Origin: Trichoplusia ni
Taxonomy: Eukaryota; Arthropoda; Insecta; Lepidoptera; Noctuidae
Length of the DNA: 64,000 bases
NCBI RefSeq assembly: GCF_003590095.1
Contig: NC_039490.1
Span: 2,311,834 to 2,375,833, forward strand
Reading direction: 5' to 3'
The notes under the pieces were generated by a model that was given only the letters and a program-made list of their open reading frames with translations, ran no database searches and was not told the DNA's origin. Below are positions 19,774 through 30,673 of the stretch, in pieces (the stretch's first letter is position 1; the number at the start of each line of letters is the position of its first letter). The position numbers and the translations under genes were made by a program.

Positions 19774-20957
19774 ATGGCACGATTAGCGGTAATGTACAGT
19801 GTTTCGTTAAATTCCCATAAAAAACAACTGAAACAAAGACGAGATGAGCGTCGGATGATGCGTTATACGGAGAAAGCGTTTTCGATGAATGAAAACGAGT
19901 TTAAAGCCAATTATAGGGTGAGCAAGGATTTGTTTCACGAAATATTCGAAAACATAAAGCCTTTTATGCAATCCCCTAAGAGAAGAAGTGATTTATTACC
20001 AAAATATAAGGTAAGTAAATAAGTTCCATTTGATGCATGACCTAGCAATGTTATCATGACATTTGTTTACAAGATCAATAGCTTAATAAGTACTTATTTC
20101 TCATAGGTTTTAGTGGCATTGTCCTTTTATGCTACTGGGAGTTACCAAAGGCTAGTTGGAGGCAGTTATGGGACCCTAATGAGTCAGCAATCTACTTCTC
20201 GTTCTATTCGAGAGGTAACAGCAGCTCTTAACCATCCCTTAATACAAAGGAAATGGATCAAGTTTCCTCAAACTCGTCGTGAAAGAGATGCTGTAAAACT
20301 GAGGTAGGTAATGAGAAATACCCAACTCATTTATTGAACTTAATAATGTTTTATGTTCAATGTGCATTGATTTTACAATAGCAGTAACTATGTAACATGT
20401 CTTGTTTCAGATTTTTTGAAAAATTCAGTATACCATCTGTTATAGGATGCATTGATGGCACTCATATAGCCATAATTAGACCATCAGAAAATGAAGAGAG
20501 ATTTTTTAATCGCAAACATTTTCATTCAAGAAATGTTATGATTGTTAGTCAATATTTTTGGTTATTACTGAATTGTAATTCATTGCTTATGAAATTAGTT
20601 AAATATCTTTGTTTTATATATTTTCAGATAGCTGATTCAGACTTAAGAATACTGTCAGTAGACGCTTCATTTGGAGGAGCATCACATGATAGTTTCGTCT
20701 GGAATCAGCATCCTGTGAAACAACATTTAATTGAATTAAATAATAATGGGGAAACTGTATTTTTACTAGGCAAGTAAATTATTTAAATAGTTAATCTGAG
20801 ATTGTAGTTTTGTTGATTGTGAATACATTTTAATTTATTTTACTTTGCAGGTGATTCCGGGTATGCCCAGAGGGAATACATGATGACACCTATAGTAGAT
20901 GCTCATCAAGGGTCCCCTGAGGAATATTACACCAAGTTACACTGCGAAATGTTTTAG
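19774..20957 (+). pseudogene. HARBI1-like DDE nuclease, five exons, 3' truncated
   Basis: Exons: 19774-20010, 20107-20303, 20411-20543, 20628-20769 and 20851-20957. The fourth intron uses a GC donor (GCAAGT). Residues seen: a helical N terminus (NEFKANYRVSKDLFHEIFEN), VALSFYATGSYQRLVG, SVIGCIDGTHI (first catalytic Asp) and SVDASFGGASHDSFVW (second Asp). After GDSGYAQREYMMTP and HQGSPEEYYTKLHCE it meets TAG. The usual E-R-x-x-G segment with the third acidic residue is absent, so a 3' deletion inactivated it. Start is the ATG after GTTTAAT. Confidence 0.85.
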
Positions 20958-21582
20958 TTCAGCAGTTGTGGGCAAGCAGAAGGTAGCCTAAAACTTTATA
21001 AGGTTCTCATCGTACCTTATAAAGGTGAAGTGGTAGAAAGCTAAGTAGGTAGGTTTATAATATATTATTATAGGTGTAAAAGCATTGTTTCAAACTATTT
21101 TTGCATGGTAGTATTAAAATAACATAAGATTAAAATATATGCTATACTATATAATATATGCAGCATTAACAATAATTATTTATATTTCCGTAGTGTCCTA
21201 CTTTTAATAACAATTGATATTTTTTTGCAAAACATTATTAAATAGGTAAAATAAGAACTTTTTAGAATGTAAGACATTATTGTAAATGTTGTTCTTCAAG
21301 AAATAAATTATCAATTTCTAAGAAAACAACCATTAATAAAATAAATCTTTTAATTACCTACTATAACCTAATCTATACCTTATACATTTATTTTAGAGAC
21401 AACAGCTGACAGCGTTTTAGGAAGAACTTTTTGTTTATTTTTTATGAACATTTTGCTTGATTACGAACATATTGGGAATCTTCATTTAATTAGCATGTTT
21501 AACTAGTATTTTTACGGTTTAATACATAAAAAAAAATCTAAGGGAGGTCTTTGCTGAAAAAAAAATTGTTAAGATGCCTTTC
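20958..21582. other. Non-coding interior of the Harbinger element
   Basis: AT-rich. The nuclease C-terminal exon expected here is not found, so this is probably where the deletion fell. Confidence 0.6.
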
Positions 21583-22871
21583 TTAAGGGTCTAGCATTTT
21601 TCTGGCTACGTCTGAAATTGCTGTAGCTATAGATGTTAAAGCCCTTGCAATGTTGCCAATTTGTTGTGACAGTTGAACTAATGCTTGGGCTGTTGTCGTT
21701 TCGGCTTCAATCCGTCGCTCTTCCATCATGGCAAACCGTTCCATCGTCACTGTATCCTGCCTCTGAGTTAAAGACCGGCGTCGCCGTCGTGGAGGATTGT
21801 TACTCAACGGAGGCGTAATCTGTAGTGGCGTGGTCACAGGTACTGAAATATATATAAAAAAATAGAATCTCCATAAATTTACTCAAGTAGTGTCAAACTG
21901 TTGTTACAAAAAACAAGTCCTTATGCCATAGCTCGTAACGTGATAAGTGCCAAACCACTTTAAATGTTACACACTTAAGTTGGGTTACGTGACTGACTAA
22001 AGGTATTTGGAGTGTATCCTTTGCTTGAATACAAATCACAACTATGCAAAGGTTTATTTTAGTATACTCTTTGAATAGGAAAGAAAAATACAAAATTAGC
22101 ACTAGAATCATATCGCGTCAAGACTTACTTATGGTTTCTGGTATTATTTCACTATGTGATGTGCCAAGTATAGGGGAAACATGCACCGGTTGCTCGAACT
22201 GCATTTCCATGACGTCATGGTGGCTTACCTCTTCTTCAACAACCTGTGGTTCTGTACCAACAGATCTCGGCTGAAATAATAAAATGATATGTTGTTGTTA
22301 TTTCATAAATAAAATATAATGTATTAAATAAATATCACAGTTGTCTTAAATTTTATAGACATACCAATTCAGGAAATGGATTGACTGCCAAGCTTGAGTT
22401 GCCAGTCGCAAACTCTTGTCCACCCATCACTGCCACCAACCTTTTATCTAGAGCAGACAATGTTGGCAAGTTGTCTGCTGTCCCACCACCAGTGCGCCTC
22501 ATTGAAGATGAGAGTTGTGCGCACTGTTTCTTCAAACCACATTTCTTCTCAGCCCAATACTAAAACATGCATTAATGTTAATGAAATTACTTGCTATTTA
22601 ATTACTGCCTGATAATAGTGATTCTAATGTCTAATTGATTTTTTAATACTTTAGCCCAGCCTTGACCATCTTTATTAGCACCTCCAATAGAATTCAAGGA
22701 GGTTGCCAAGCTTGCCCATTTTCGCTTCGTTTCCAATTTGGCTTGACTGGTCCGAAGCAAGCCTTTGGCTATGCCTGGATTTTGCTCCAGGAATTCCACC
22801 AAACATTCTATTTGAGAATACGTTGGTCGATTCGTCATTTTAGCTAAAATTGGAATACTTTTATTAACCAT
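21583..22871 (-). CDS. Harbinger Myb/SANT-like accessory protein, four exons
   Basis: Minus-strand exons: 22871-22650, 22559-22365, 22270-22129 and 21842-21583, all with GT-AG junctions that keep the frame. Exon 1 encodes a Myb/SANT domain (TNRPTYSQIECLVEFLEQNP, then TKRKWASLATSLNSIGG and GQGWAK). The junction continues YWAEKKCGLKKQ, the usual W-x-x-x-K helix. The middle is acidic and polar. The last exon has a basic patch (PPRRRRRSLTQRQ) and a helical C terminus. The start is ATG 22871 or the downstream ATG of MTNRPTY. Such proteins carry the nuclease to the nucleus and to the element ends. It appears intact. Confidence 0.82.
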
Positions 22872-23518
22872 GTATCAGGTAATAATTACAATATTTTACT
22901 GATGAATAATTAAAAACGTTTATCTATACAGCAATACAGTAAAATTGTATGTTTACTTACCACTTCTTTAAAACTTTACTTTTATCTATTTAAGTAACTT
23001 AACGGACACAAATTATTTTAATAATAAAAGGAACTTAATGCAATTTTAATGTTCCAACTAACTCGCACTCCACTCACAGAACCACATCAAACTAAAATTT
23101 GGTAACTTTACGCGCCACTTGACATTTTTTAAACAGTGTAGGCAACGATTCTTCCGCATACAGCCAAAGCCGTGGTTGATTTAATAATTTTTTTTTTTAC
23201 ACCCAATGCATTGGAAACATTAAAATTATTTAAATTAACAATTATTTATATCACATATTATAAATCAGTTTTGTTATTAAAAAGATATAGCATTTTAAAG
23301 ACCTATTACCGGTTAATCGTCAAGACTTGAACAACACTCGAGCGGGCCGCAACGTAGCTCACTTCACTTCTAACAAAACAATCTCGGGGCAATCCCGATT
23401 TCAATCCAATGCTGACAATATTGTATTCAAGAGTACCGGATCACGTGACTGCAAAATTGACATTGGAATCGCATTGGTTTTGGATTGGAATTAAAATTAG
23501 CTTGAAGAGTAAGCCCCC
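22872..23518. other. Harbinger right subterminal region
   Basis: Non-coding; ends in the right TIR. Short AT-rich stretches and the phrase CGATCGG/ATTGGAAT repeated near both ends. Confidence 0.6.
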
Positions 23519-25054
23519 AGGATGGATGCAAGAAGATGATTTTTATTTCTTCCTTGAGCATTTTAAAAACCATGTGAGACCATCAGAAGAGCAAAGAGCT
23601 CTGTTGCTCTTGGATAATCATGCCTCGCATACAGCTCTAAAAAACATAGAATTCTGCAGAGACAATGGCATAGTTCTTACATTTCCCCCACACTGTACAC
23701 ACAAGCTACAGCCATTGGATCGTGCTATTTTTGGACCCCTAAAAAAGCAATTAATACGGCTTGTGATAATTGGATGCGAACCAATGCCGGCAGAGTCATG
23801 ACAATCTATGATATCCCATCTATAACGAAATCTGCATTTGATGTAGCTATCACTGCAAGGAATATCAGTGCTGGTTTTGCTGCAACTGGAACATGGCCGG
23901 TTAACACGAACATATTCGGAGAAGCCGATTTCATGCCAAGTCAAGTCACTGATCGTCCCAACCCAGAACTAGAGCAAACCGTTTCAGAAGTTGTGGATTG
24001 TGCACCAGAAAGAACAATATCTCCAAATCTCACCTTTGGGACAGTTGATAACATTGCAACAAGAGACATTTCTCCTGGTGCATCTATAGAACAATCAATG
24101 CCGTCTTGTAATTCCTCAGTTGTGAACAATAATCCTAATGAACCCGTTGCATCCACTTCTTCAGCCTTAAGCCTAGGCCAGAACACTAAATCTAATGAGC
24201 CTGTTGCTTCTGCGCTTACAACCCACAGCCCTCTCGCTACTGTATCTAATGTGTTCTCACCAGAACAAGTGAGGCCGTTGCCAAAAGCTCCACCAAGAAA
24301 AAGCAACCAACGGAACAGACGCAAAGTTAAATCTGCAGTACTTACTGACACCCCTACTAAAGACGAAATAGCTGCTATAGAAGCTAATAGAAAGTTAAAA
24401 AATGCAAAAAAACGTGTCTTAAGTGACGATAAGAAGTTACCTAAAAAAACAAAAAGATTAATTATAAGAAGAGAACAGGCAATGATGAAGAAGAAACAGA
24501 AAATGATTGTTTTTGCTTGGTTTGCTTTGAGGCCTATTCAAGGAGCAGGGCTAGAGAGAAGTGGGTGCAATGCCTAGAATGTAAAGGTTGGTCGCACGAC
24601 GATTGTACTGGAGGCGAGCTGCAATACGTTTGCCATAATTGCTTATCAGATTAGATTAAGATTTCCGACTGATTATAACGTGATTGATCTCAAAGCGATG
24701 CCATAATTACATATAAGATATAATACTTTATATAAAACTTGTTAGGAGAATGTTTTATGTTATTTTTGTTGGTAATTAATATACGAAGAGATGATTTGAT
24801 TACTTTTTGCAGTAAACAATTTGTTTTATTTATATTAATAATACATTTAATTATATTTTTATTACACAAACAGATTAAATACAAAGCTGTCACAACTTAC
24901 CTCTGTACCTGTCACAACTTATCTCAGTGATAGGGGAGTTGTGACAAAGGGCTAAGCCTTCTATTTTGATGATTTTCTCAGAAACCATAATGCTGTAATT
25001 AATTTTGATGATTGTTTTAGAAAGAGAAGGCATGGTGCTACAATAATTTCTACA

Positions 25055-25075
25055 GGGTGTCCCAAAACTCAACGA
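25055..25075 (+). repeat. mariner-like terminus
   Basis: ACAGGGTGTCCCAAAACTCA is a typical outer end of mariner-related elements that encode transposases like the one at 25535. No matching right terminus was found in the window. Confidence 0.4.
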
Positions 25076-25136
25076 TAATCTGAGACCGGATGAAAAGCCA
25101 AGTTATACCAGTATTGGGAAAAATAATAAAAAAAAT

Positions 25137-26858
25137 CCATATCACTCAGTTCAGCGATAATAGTTTTTTTTTTAAAGTTGAAATTCGACACCCTTGGTCG
25201 CGTTTTCAAGTCCTGTGATCACCAATGTCACAATTTCGCAGTGATTTTTTGGATTTTGTGATCTTCATTAAATATGCTGTTAATCGCAACTACAAATTAA
25301 TGCAAAAAACATCATTAATTTAATAAATAAGTTAAGTTTTAGTGAGTAATCGTTCACAAAAATATTGTTAGCCAGCTTTGACACTTCATATTGAAAAAAA
25401 AATGTACTACACTACCCTTGGCAAGTTATTTCAAAAGATTGCGCATTTAATCAAGATTTTAAAATGGTGCAACACTTGCTACTTTTCTTGCCTTTAAAAA
25501 AATATTTCTTACTTTTTTTCAAATTGAGCGCATTGTGCAACGCGTCCAGAGTTTGTTACCACGAGATTACGCACCTAGAATTGATTTCTGCAGGACAATG
25601 TTAGCAAAATATCGTGAAGATCCGGAATTCCTAAATAAAATTTTATGGACCGACGAATCAACATTTAAAAGAGACGGGTATTTAAACTTACACAACCTTC
25701 ATGAATGGCACGTCGAAAATCCGCATTTAATACGTGAAGGCCGATCCCAATACCAATTCAAAGTAAACATTTGGACTGGAATTTTAAACGGACGAATAAT
25801 TGGAAAATGTGATCTAACTCAAAATTTAGATGGCGCCACCTATTTGCATTTTCTTCAAAACGATTTGTCAAATTTGTTTGAAGACGTACCGCTTAGTATC
25901 TACAGAGAAATGTGGTTTCAGCAAGGTGGTTGTCCCGCGCACTATGCTCGGGCTGTAAGAGATTATTTGAACGAAGAATATCCTGACAGATGGATCGGAC
26001 GCAGTGGTTAAATTTTATGGCCTCCTCGTTCCCCCGATCTAAATCCAGTTGATTTTTTTTACTGGGGATGCATAGAAGAAAAAGTCTATTCGAAACCTAT
26101 ACAAATTCTATCAGAACTTCGCCAGAAAATTGATGCAGCGTCAGAAGAAATAAATGCAAGGAATTTTGCACGACTGGTGAAAAGTTCTTTTGTAAGGCGT
26201 TGCAGAGCCTGTATTCGTGCCGGAGGAAGACAATTCGAACATTTACTTTAGTTTAAGGAGAATAGAAAAAATAAAAAGTTTTACGATGGTTCGTTCATTG
26301 TTTTTTTTAAATTATAATTACCTATTATGTTATTTCCAATAAAAATTGGTTATTAACTGACTCAATTACCTCTTTACTAAAAATAATAATTTTATTTCAG
26401 ACCAGAAACAAAAAATAACAAATTTTAGTAACAAAAATTCCTAATGTTGAGTTGTTCAAAATGAGCTCAATTTGAAAAAAATAAGAAATAAAATTTATAA
26501 AGGCAAGAAAAGTGGCAAGTGTTGCACCATTTTAAAATCTTGATTAAATGCGCCATCTTTTGAAATAACTTGCCAAGGGTAGTGTAGTACATTTTTTTTT
26601 CAATATGAAGTGTCAAAGTTAACTAACTATTTTTTTTAACGATTACTCACTAAAACTTAACTTATTTTATTAAATTAACGATGTTTTTGCATTAATTTGT
26701 AGTTGCGATTAACAGCATATTTAATAAAGATCACAAAATTAAAAAAATCACTGCGACATTGTGACATTGGTGATCACAGGACTTGAAAACGCGACCAAGG
26801 GTATCGAATATCAACTTTTTATTTAAATTGTCTATTATCGCTGAACTGAGTGATATGG
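25137..26858 (+). mobile_element. DDE element flanked by ~390-bp inverted repeats
   Basis: 25137-25528 and 26464-26858 are imperfect reverse complements along their whole length; for example CCATATCACTCAGTTCAGCG on the left meets its complement at 26858. They enclose a 5'-truncated transposase. Long inverted repeats of this size are unusual for the family and may come from a rearrangement rather than true TIRs. Confidence 0.75.
25535..26251 (+). pseudogene. mariner-related transposase (DUF4817 type), 5'-truncated
   Basis: The frame covers the catalytic half: ILWTDESTFKRDG (first Asp), FKVNIWTGILNGRIIG, WFQQGGCPAHYARAVRDYL, then a TAA at 26009-26011 and, in the same frame, WPPRSPDLNPVDFFYWGC and CRACIRAGGRQFEHLL ending at 26251. 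In relatives the second motif reads QQDG; here the Asp is Gly, so catalysis is lost. The N-terminal helix-turn-helix domain is missing. Closely related genes occur in many insects. Confidence 0.8.
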
Positions 26859-26869
26859 ACGTATTTAGC

Positions 26870-27200
26870 CAACGAGTATCTGCAGTCATGAAATTCCTCG
26901 CAAGTAGGTATATTTAGAGTTACTCTGCTTAGCAGAAAAAAATATATTTTAATTATTTTTTATCCATATAAATCATACATACATATATTTTTCTTCTTGT
27001 GAATACATATATATCCTATCTTATGCAAACATAGGAACATAAATAACCACAAACATTAATGATGTATTTTGTAACATTAATTTTACATGTCTTAATTTTT
27101 AATAATAAAATAATAACAATAAAAGAAAAAAACATAAAAATACTATTTACAATCAGAATATTTACATAAAAAAGAGAAAACTATTTACAATATTGAAATA
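26870..27200. other. AT-rich DNA, nothing recognised
   Basis: Runs of A and T with no frame of interest. Confidence 0.6.
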
Positions 27201-27792
27201 TAATCTATTAATGAACGCGGCATTTTAGACATCGAGAACGAGTTCTTTTGTTCTCTGCGCGGGTGCAAGGTCCATAGCGACACTTCCACCGTCCACGTCG
27301 CCGCCGGCAGAACGATTCTAGTTATTGAGGCGAGCGCACGTCACTTTTTCTTCGCTATCCCTAATACGAGTAACGTTCGTAATCGCGATAAAAAACTTCT
27401 TAAGGACGTCCCTACCGTTCCCTCGACAAATTAACTGCTTATCTAGCAATTTAATATCTGCAAACATATTCTGTGTGTGTGAATTGAACCCCGACTGGGT
27501 AAGTGTTGCACAATTTTAAATTAACCTGTAGTTAAGCAAACCATAGCGGTTTCTTTCGCTTTGCTTAAATAGTTTTTCCTTCCTTTGTGTTAGCGCTTAT
27601 CTATATTCTATTAGACGCTCATTACCTGTTTTATTTCTATAATCGTATTACCGCTTTTTATGTGTGCTTTATATACAGCTTATTTGAATTTTAGTGATGT
27701 TAGAAATACAAATGTTTAAATTAACGGCTAAATACCTAACCGAAATTATTGTCATCTCCGTATCTGATAGTGAACATCCACAGCAACACATC
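27201..27792. other. GC-richer stretch, possible 5' exon
   Basis: 27225-27500 is richer in G+C and CpG than its surroundings and ends at CTGG followed by GTAAGTGTT, a strong splice donor (~27498). A non-coding first exon or promoter of a host gene is possible, but no coding signature supports it. Confidence 0.25.
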
Positions 27793-28030
27793 TACACTTG
27801 AGAGCAATAAAATCGCACACCCCCTGTAAATTCGTTTATTACTGTTTTTTTTCTTAAATCTAAAGATATTGACTGCAAATCATTAGGCAAAATTAAACAA
27901 TACAAACTTAGCTTTAAAAAAACACAAAATTAAAATCATTGACCTTCACGAAACTTACAGAAACCAGCCATACGCCAAATTAGCCAAATTCACCCGTTAG
28001 CATTGTCACTACTAGCACCCCTTACCCGCA

Positions 28031-28040
28031 GTATAAAAGG
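28031..28040 (+). promoter_or_regulatory. TATA box of the Tc1 transposase gene
   Basis: GTATAAAAGG about 90 bases before the ATG, with TCAGTTG ~32 bases downstream as a plausible initiator. Confidence 0.6.
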
Positions 28041-28120
28041 GTTGGTGTTCTTGGATTTTTAATCAGTTGCATACCGTAGGTCAACGTGATAACATCTCTA
28101 CTGAAAGCGTACTGAAAAAT

Positions 28121-29119
28121 ATGGATACCACGCCTGCAGAAGCCGCTCAAGTTATTGCCTTGCTAGATGCAGGCCATAATCAAAGTGAAGTTGGTCGACG
28201 ACTTAATTTGAGCCGCTACTCTGTTCGTCGTGTGTACCAGAGGTTTCAAGAGACCGGTGGCTACGTTCGGCGACCAGGATCTGGCCGGCGACGCAGAACT
28301 TCAGAGCGTGATGACCGCTTTCTTGTGTCGAGGTCTTTAAGAAATCGGCAACTGAATGCGGTTCAACTGGGACAAGAGCTTCGAGAAGTCCGCAATGTCA
28401 GTATAAGTCGGTGGGCAGTCAGAAGAAGACTTGGTGAAGCAGGACTGACTTCACATCGCCCAGCAAATGGTCCCAAATTGACCACAGCTCACCGACAAGC
28501 CCGACTGCGATTTGCAAGGGAACATTTAAATTGGACGTATGACCAATGGCGGTCATTTATGTTCTCTGATGAGTGCAGAATGACTTTATATGGTCATGAT
28601 GGACGCTCAAGGGTCTACCGAAGGTCATCAGAGAGATTTTCACAATGCTGCATAAGTGAACGCGTGGCTTTTGGCGGTGGATCGTGTATGTTTTGGGGTG
28701 GCATAATGTTGGACACTAAAACTGACATTGTATTCATTACTGGGGCGAATACCGGCCCGAGATCGAAGGGTCTGACGGCTGCACGATACGTCGAAGAAGT
28801 GCTTGAAGAACATGTGAGGCCGCTTGCGTGGCTTATGGGAGAAAATTTTCTCCTAATGCACATGGAAGATGTTGGAATCACCACTATGGAGTGGCCAGCT
28901 CGTAGTCCTGATCTCAATCCGATTGAGCATGTCTGGGATGAGCTAAAAAGAAGAGTTCGAGAAAGAAACCCTGCTCCTACGAGCCTCCGAGATCTTCAAC
29001 ATACCATTGAAGAGGAGTGGAACGCTGTACCACAAGATTTCATTATAAAATTAATAAGGTCTATGAAAAATCGATTAAGAGCTGTAATTAAGGCTAGGGG
29101 AGGGAATACACCTTATTAA
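28121..29119 (+). pseudogene. Tc1 transposase with internal in-frame deletion
   Basis: ATG 28121, 332 residues. Paired helix-turn-helix domains (HNQSEVGRRLNLSRYSVRRV; then NRQLNAVQLGQELREV), GSGRRRRT linker, FMFSDECRMTLY (first Asp) and SPDLNPIEHVWDELKRRV (final Glu). Between them LLMH runs straight into MEDVGITTMEW. Family members have a D-N-A-R-P-H motif and ~15 more residues here, so the second catalytic Asp is deleted without a frameshift. The open frame survives, but the protein cannot cut DNA; it could still bind the TIRs. Confidence 0.88.
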
Positions 29120-29390
29120 TAAACAATTTGATTAAGAATTTTGAGTTTGATTTTCATTATTCTTCAAGCAAAATTGGGTAATTTTACCCGTTTCTGGGGT
29201 TTTGTGCCCTAAAACCTCTTATGGGTATTTTTTTACACTGTATTTGATATCATTAGAAAGGTAATTAGGTAGGCTTTCAAATAATATGTGTTTTTTTTTA
29301 ATATTTTGTTCAGATTCACGAAAAAAACTGCCTTATTTAGTAATATTCAAGGTGTGCGATTTTATTGCTCTCAAGTGTACATATTTAGTG

Positions 29391-29582
29391 CTTTCCTACT
29401 TGGCGGTGCTGTGGGTGCTCACCGTCTACGGCCAGTGTGTAATGTTTCGCGTATTGCGCATCAACCTCACACCCTACACCAGCATCTGGATCTGGCGATC
29501 AACGCGCGAGCCTTCGTCTCCTGTAGCGGCTAGTGACGTCAGGGGAGTGCTAAGGAAAGTGAGGAGGTTAATCGCTGTATAG
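29391..29582 (+). CDS. Possible 3'-terminal exon of a host membrane protein
   Basis: After ATATTTAG (29383-29390) a GC-rich frame reads LSYLAVLWVLTVYGQCVMFR, then LTPYTSIWIWRSTREPS and RKVRRLIAV before TAG at 29580. A hydrophobic segment followed by a polar, arginine-rich tail suggests the end of a membrane protein. Base composition differs from the flanking repeats. I do not recognise the family, the acceptor is weak and no upstream exon was identified; it may be another repeat. Confidence 0.3.
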   Translation, partial: LSYLAVLWVLTVYGQCVMFRVLRINLTPYTSIWIWRSTREPSSPVAASDVRGVLRKVRRLIAV

Positions 29583-29785
29583 GCTCTAACTCAACTTTTA
29601 TACCGACCCTATCTACCGACCTAGTTGAATTTATTTTTAAATTAATTAAATGTCCGATTTACTGGCTACCTACTTTTATTTAATATCCTCCTAGGAAATA
29701 CTTCTGCCTAGGTTAGGTAGGATACAGTAGCGTAGACGTAAACTTACTACCGGGACAATATATGTATATATTTTTTTTGTTTCAG

Positions 29786-30475
29786 AACGCAACATATTAC
29801 CAGCAGAGAGTGAAGACACTGCTGATTTATTGCTGATTTTTGATAAATTATTTGATTCATTTAATGGCCACTCATATCGTGATACAGCAAAAATTCTCAA
29901 GGGGGATGTCTTAAATCACCACATTTCCAGTTCTGGGCAGAAATTAAACCTGTTTTAAAATCAATAGAATTTGAAAAAAAAAAAATCAATATGGGTCTCA
30001 TTCAGTTAAATACGAGAAAAGCTCCCTCTGTCCAGAACTGGATCAACAATATAAACACTTTTATAGAAATGCGAAATTTTAATCAAGAAGAATCAAGAGA
30101 ATTTCTTTTGCTGTTTCAGAAGCAATGGAATAAGAAATACTAATCCAACTTGCATGCAATTTATAAATACTTATAAAACATTGTTGATTAATAATCTTAA
30201 TTCAGTTCATTCAATTAATGCGAATTGTGAAGAAGATGATTATAGACCATTGAAATCAATGAAATTATTATTAATGGAAAAATCAGATGATTTAGATTTT
30301 CTTGATTTGCATGTGAAGTTGATTACTTAATTTCAACAATGAGTCAAATTATTTCTAGTAATTTGATTTTGCATGCGGAAGCGAAGAAATATGTAGCAGG
30401 ATATGTAATAAAAAAATCTAAATCTAAACTATTTAAAAATCGTACTAGGTTCACGACTGATTTGCTTCAGTAAGA
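29786..30475 (+). pseudogene. P-element/THAP9-like transposase, C-terminal fragment, copy A
   Basis: After TTGTTTCAG the frame reads TADLLLIFDKLFDSFNG, then (frameshifted) FQFWAEIKPVLKSIEF, APSVQNWINNINTFIEM, IRNTNPTCMQFINTYK and KKYVAGYVIKKSKSK. These correspond to the late P-element/THAP9 region (a D-x-L-F-D segment, a W-rich segment, the N-x-N-P-T motif and a G-Y-V motif). Several stops and frameshifts. It differs from copy B, so it is a separate lineage. Confidence 0.65.
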
Positions 30476-30673
30476 AATTGATCCTAATTCATTTAATTAC
30501 ATGATTTATACAAAATAATCAAATATTTTAGAAGCACATGCTTCGTTGAGAAGAAATTGTACAGAACAGCTGTACCTGATGTTCAATGCCATTAGGTTAG
30601 TATAATTAATTAACACTTGAAAAGTGTATTTAAACCACATCATCAAGTTAAATTGAATCATACCAATTTTCTT

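Larger units (their letters stand above)
19480..23518 (+). mobile_element. PIF/Harbinger element nested in pogo
   Basis: Termini are GGGCTTACTCTT on the left and AAGAGTAAGCCC on the right, with extra G/C bases making the exact end ambiguous by 1-2 bases. AGG (19477-19479 and 23519-23521) is the best 3-bp target duplication, because removing the insert then rejoins NGS-GWM in the pogo frame. It encodes a nuclease (plus) and a Myb/SANT accessory protein (minus) in convergent orientation, both spliced, the standard Harbinger layout. Confidence 0.88.
18681..24654 (+). pseudogene. pogo/tigger-type transposase gene, split and mutated
   Basis: ATG 18681 begins MPNKYVRKTDKG, followed by a Pipsqueak-type helix-turn-helix (LRDAASSYNLNYMSLSRYIK) broken by a TAA and a TAG. 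From 18941: a CENPB-like DNA-binding domain (KAGEVWLRLFMQRH), then IWNVDETGIT (first Asp) and an interruption at NGSG. After the insert (23519): GWMQEDDFYFFLEHF, LLLDNHASHT (second Asp) and HKLQPLDRAIFGPL (third Asp). An extra A in the run at 23738 shifts the frame into the 23774 segment. A further shift near 24480 precedes a PHD-like finger (CLVCFEAYSRSR...WVQCLECKGW...CHNC) ending at 24654. Non-functional. Confidence 0.85.
18070..24960 (+). mobile_element. pogo-like element, interrupted by PIF/Harbinger
   Basis: Left and right ends carry the inverted motif GAGTTGTGACAGGTAC / GTACCTGTCACAACTT (about 18082-18098 and 24903-24922). Further copies of TTGTGACA lie at 18437-18464, ~24890 and 24940. 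It encodes a Pipsqueak/CENPB-type DDE transposase with a C-terminal PHD-like finger. The Harbinger at 19480-23518 splits the transposase gene in the middle of its catalytic core. Exact outer termini and target site were not fixed. Confidence 0.75.
27795..29377 (+). mobile_element. Tc1 element with 27-bp TIRs
   Basis: 1583 bp between TA dinucleotides (27793-27794 and 29378-29379). The terminal 27 bases (beginning CACTTGAGAGCAATAAAATC) are exactly inverted at the other end. One intronless transposase gene is preceded by a TATA box. Confidence 0.92.

Noticed and set aside
22353..22612. Plus-strand open frames in the Harbinger element
   Set aside because: They are shadows of the spliced minus-strand Myb/SANT gene, which has consistent splice sites and domain matches.
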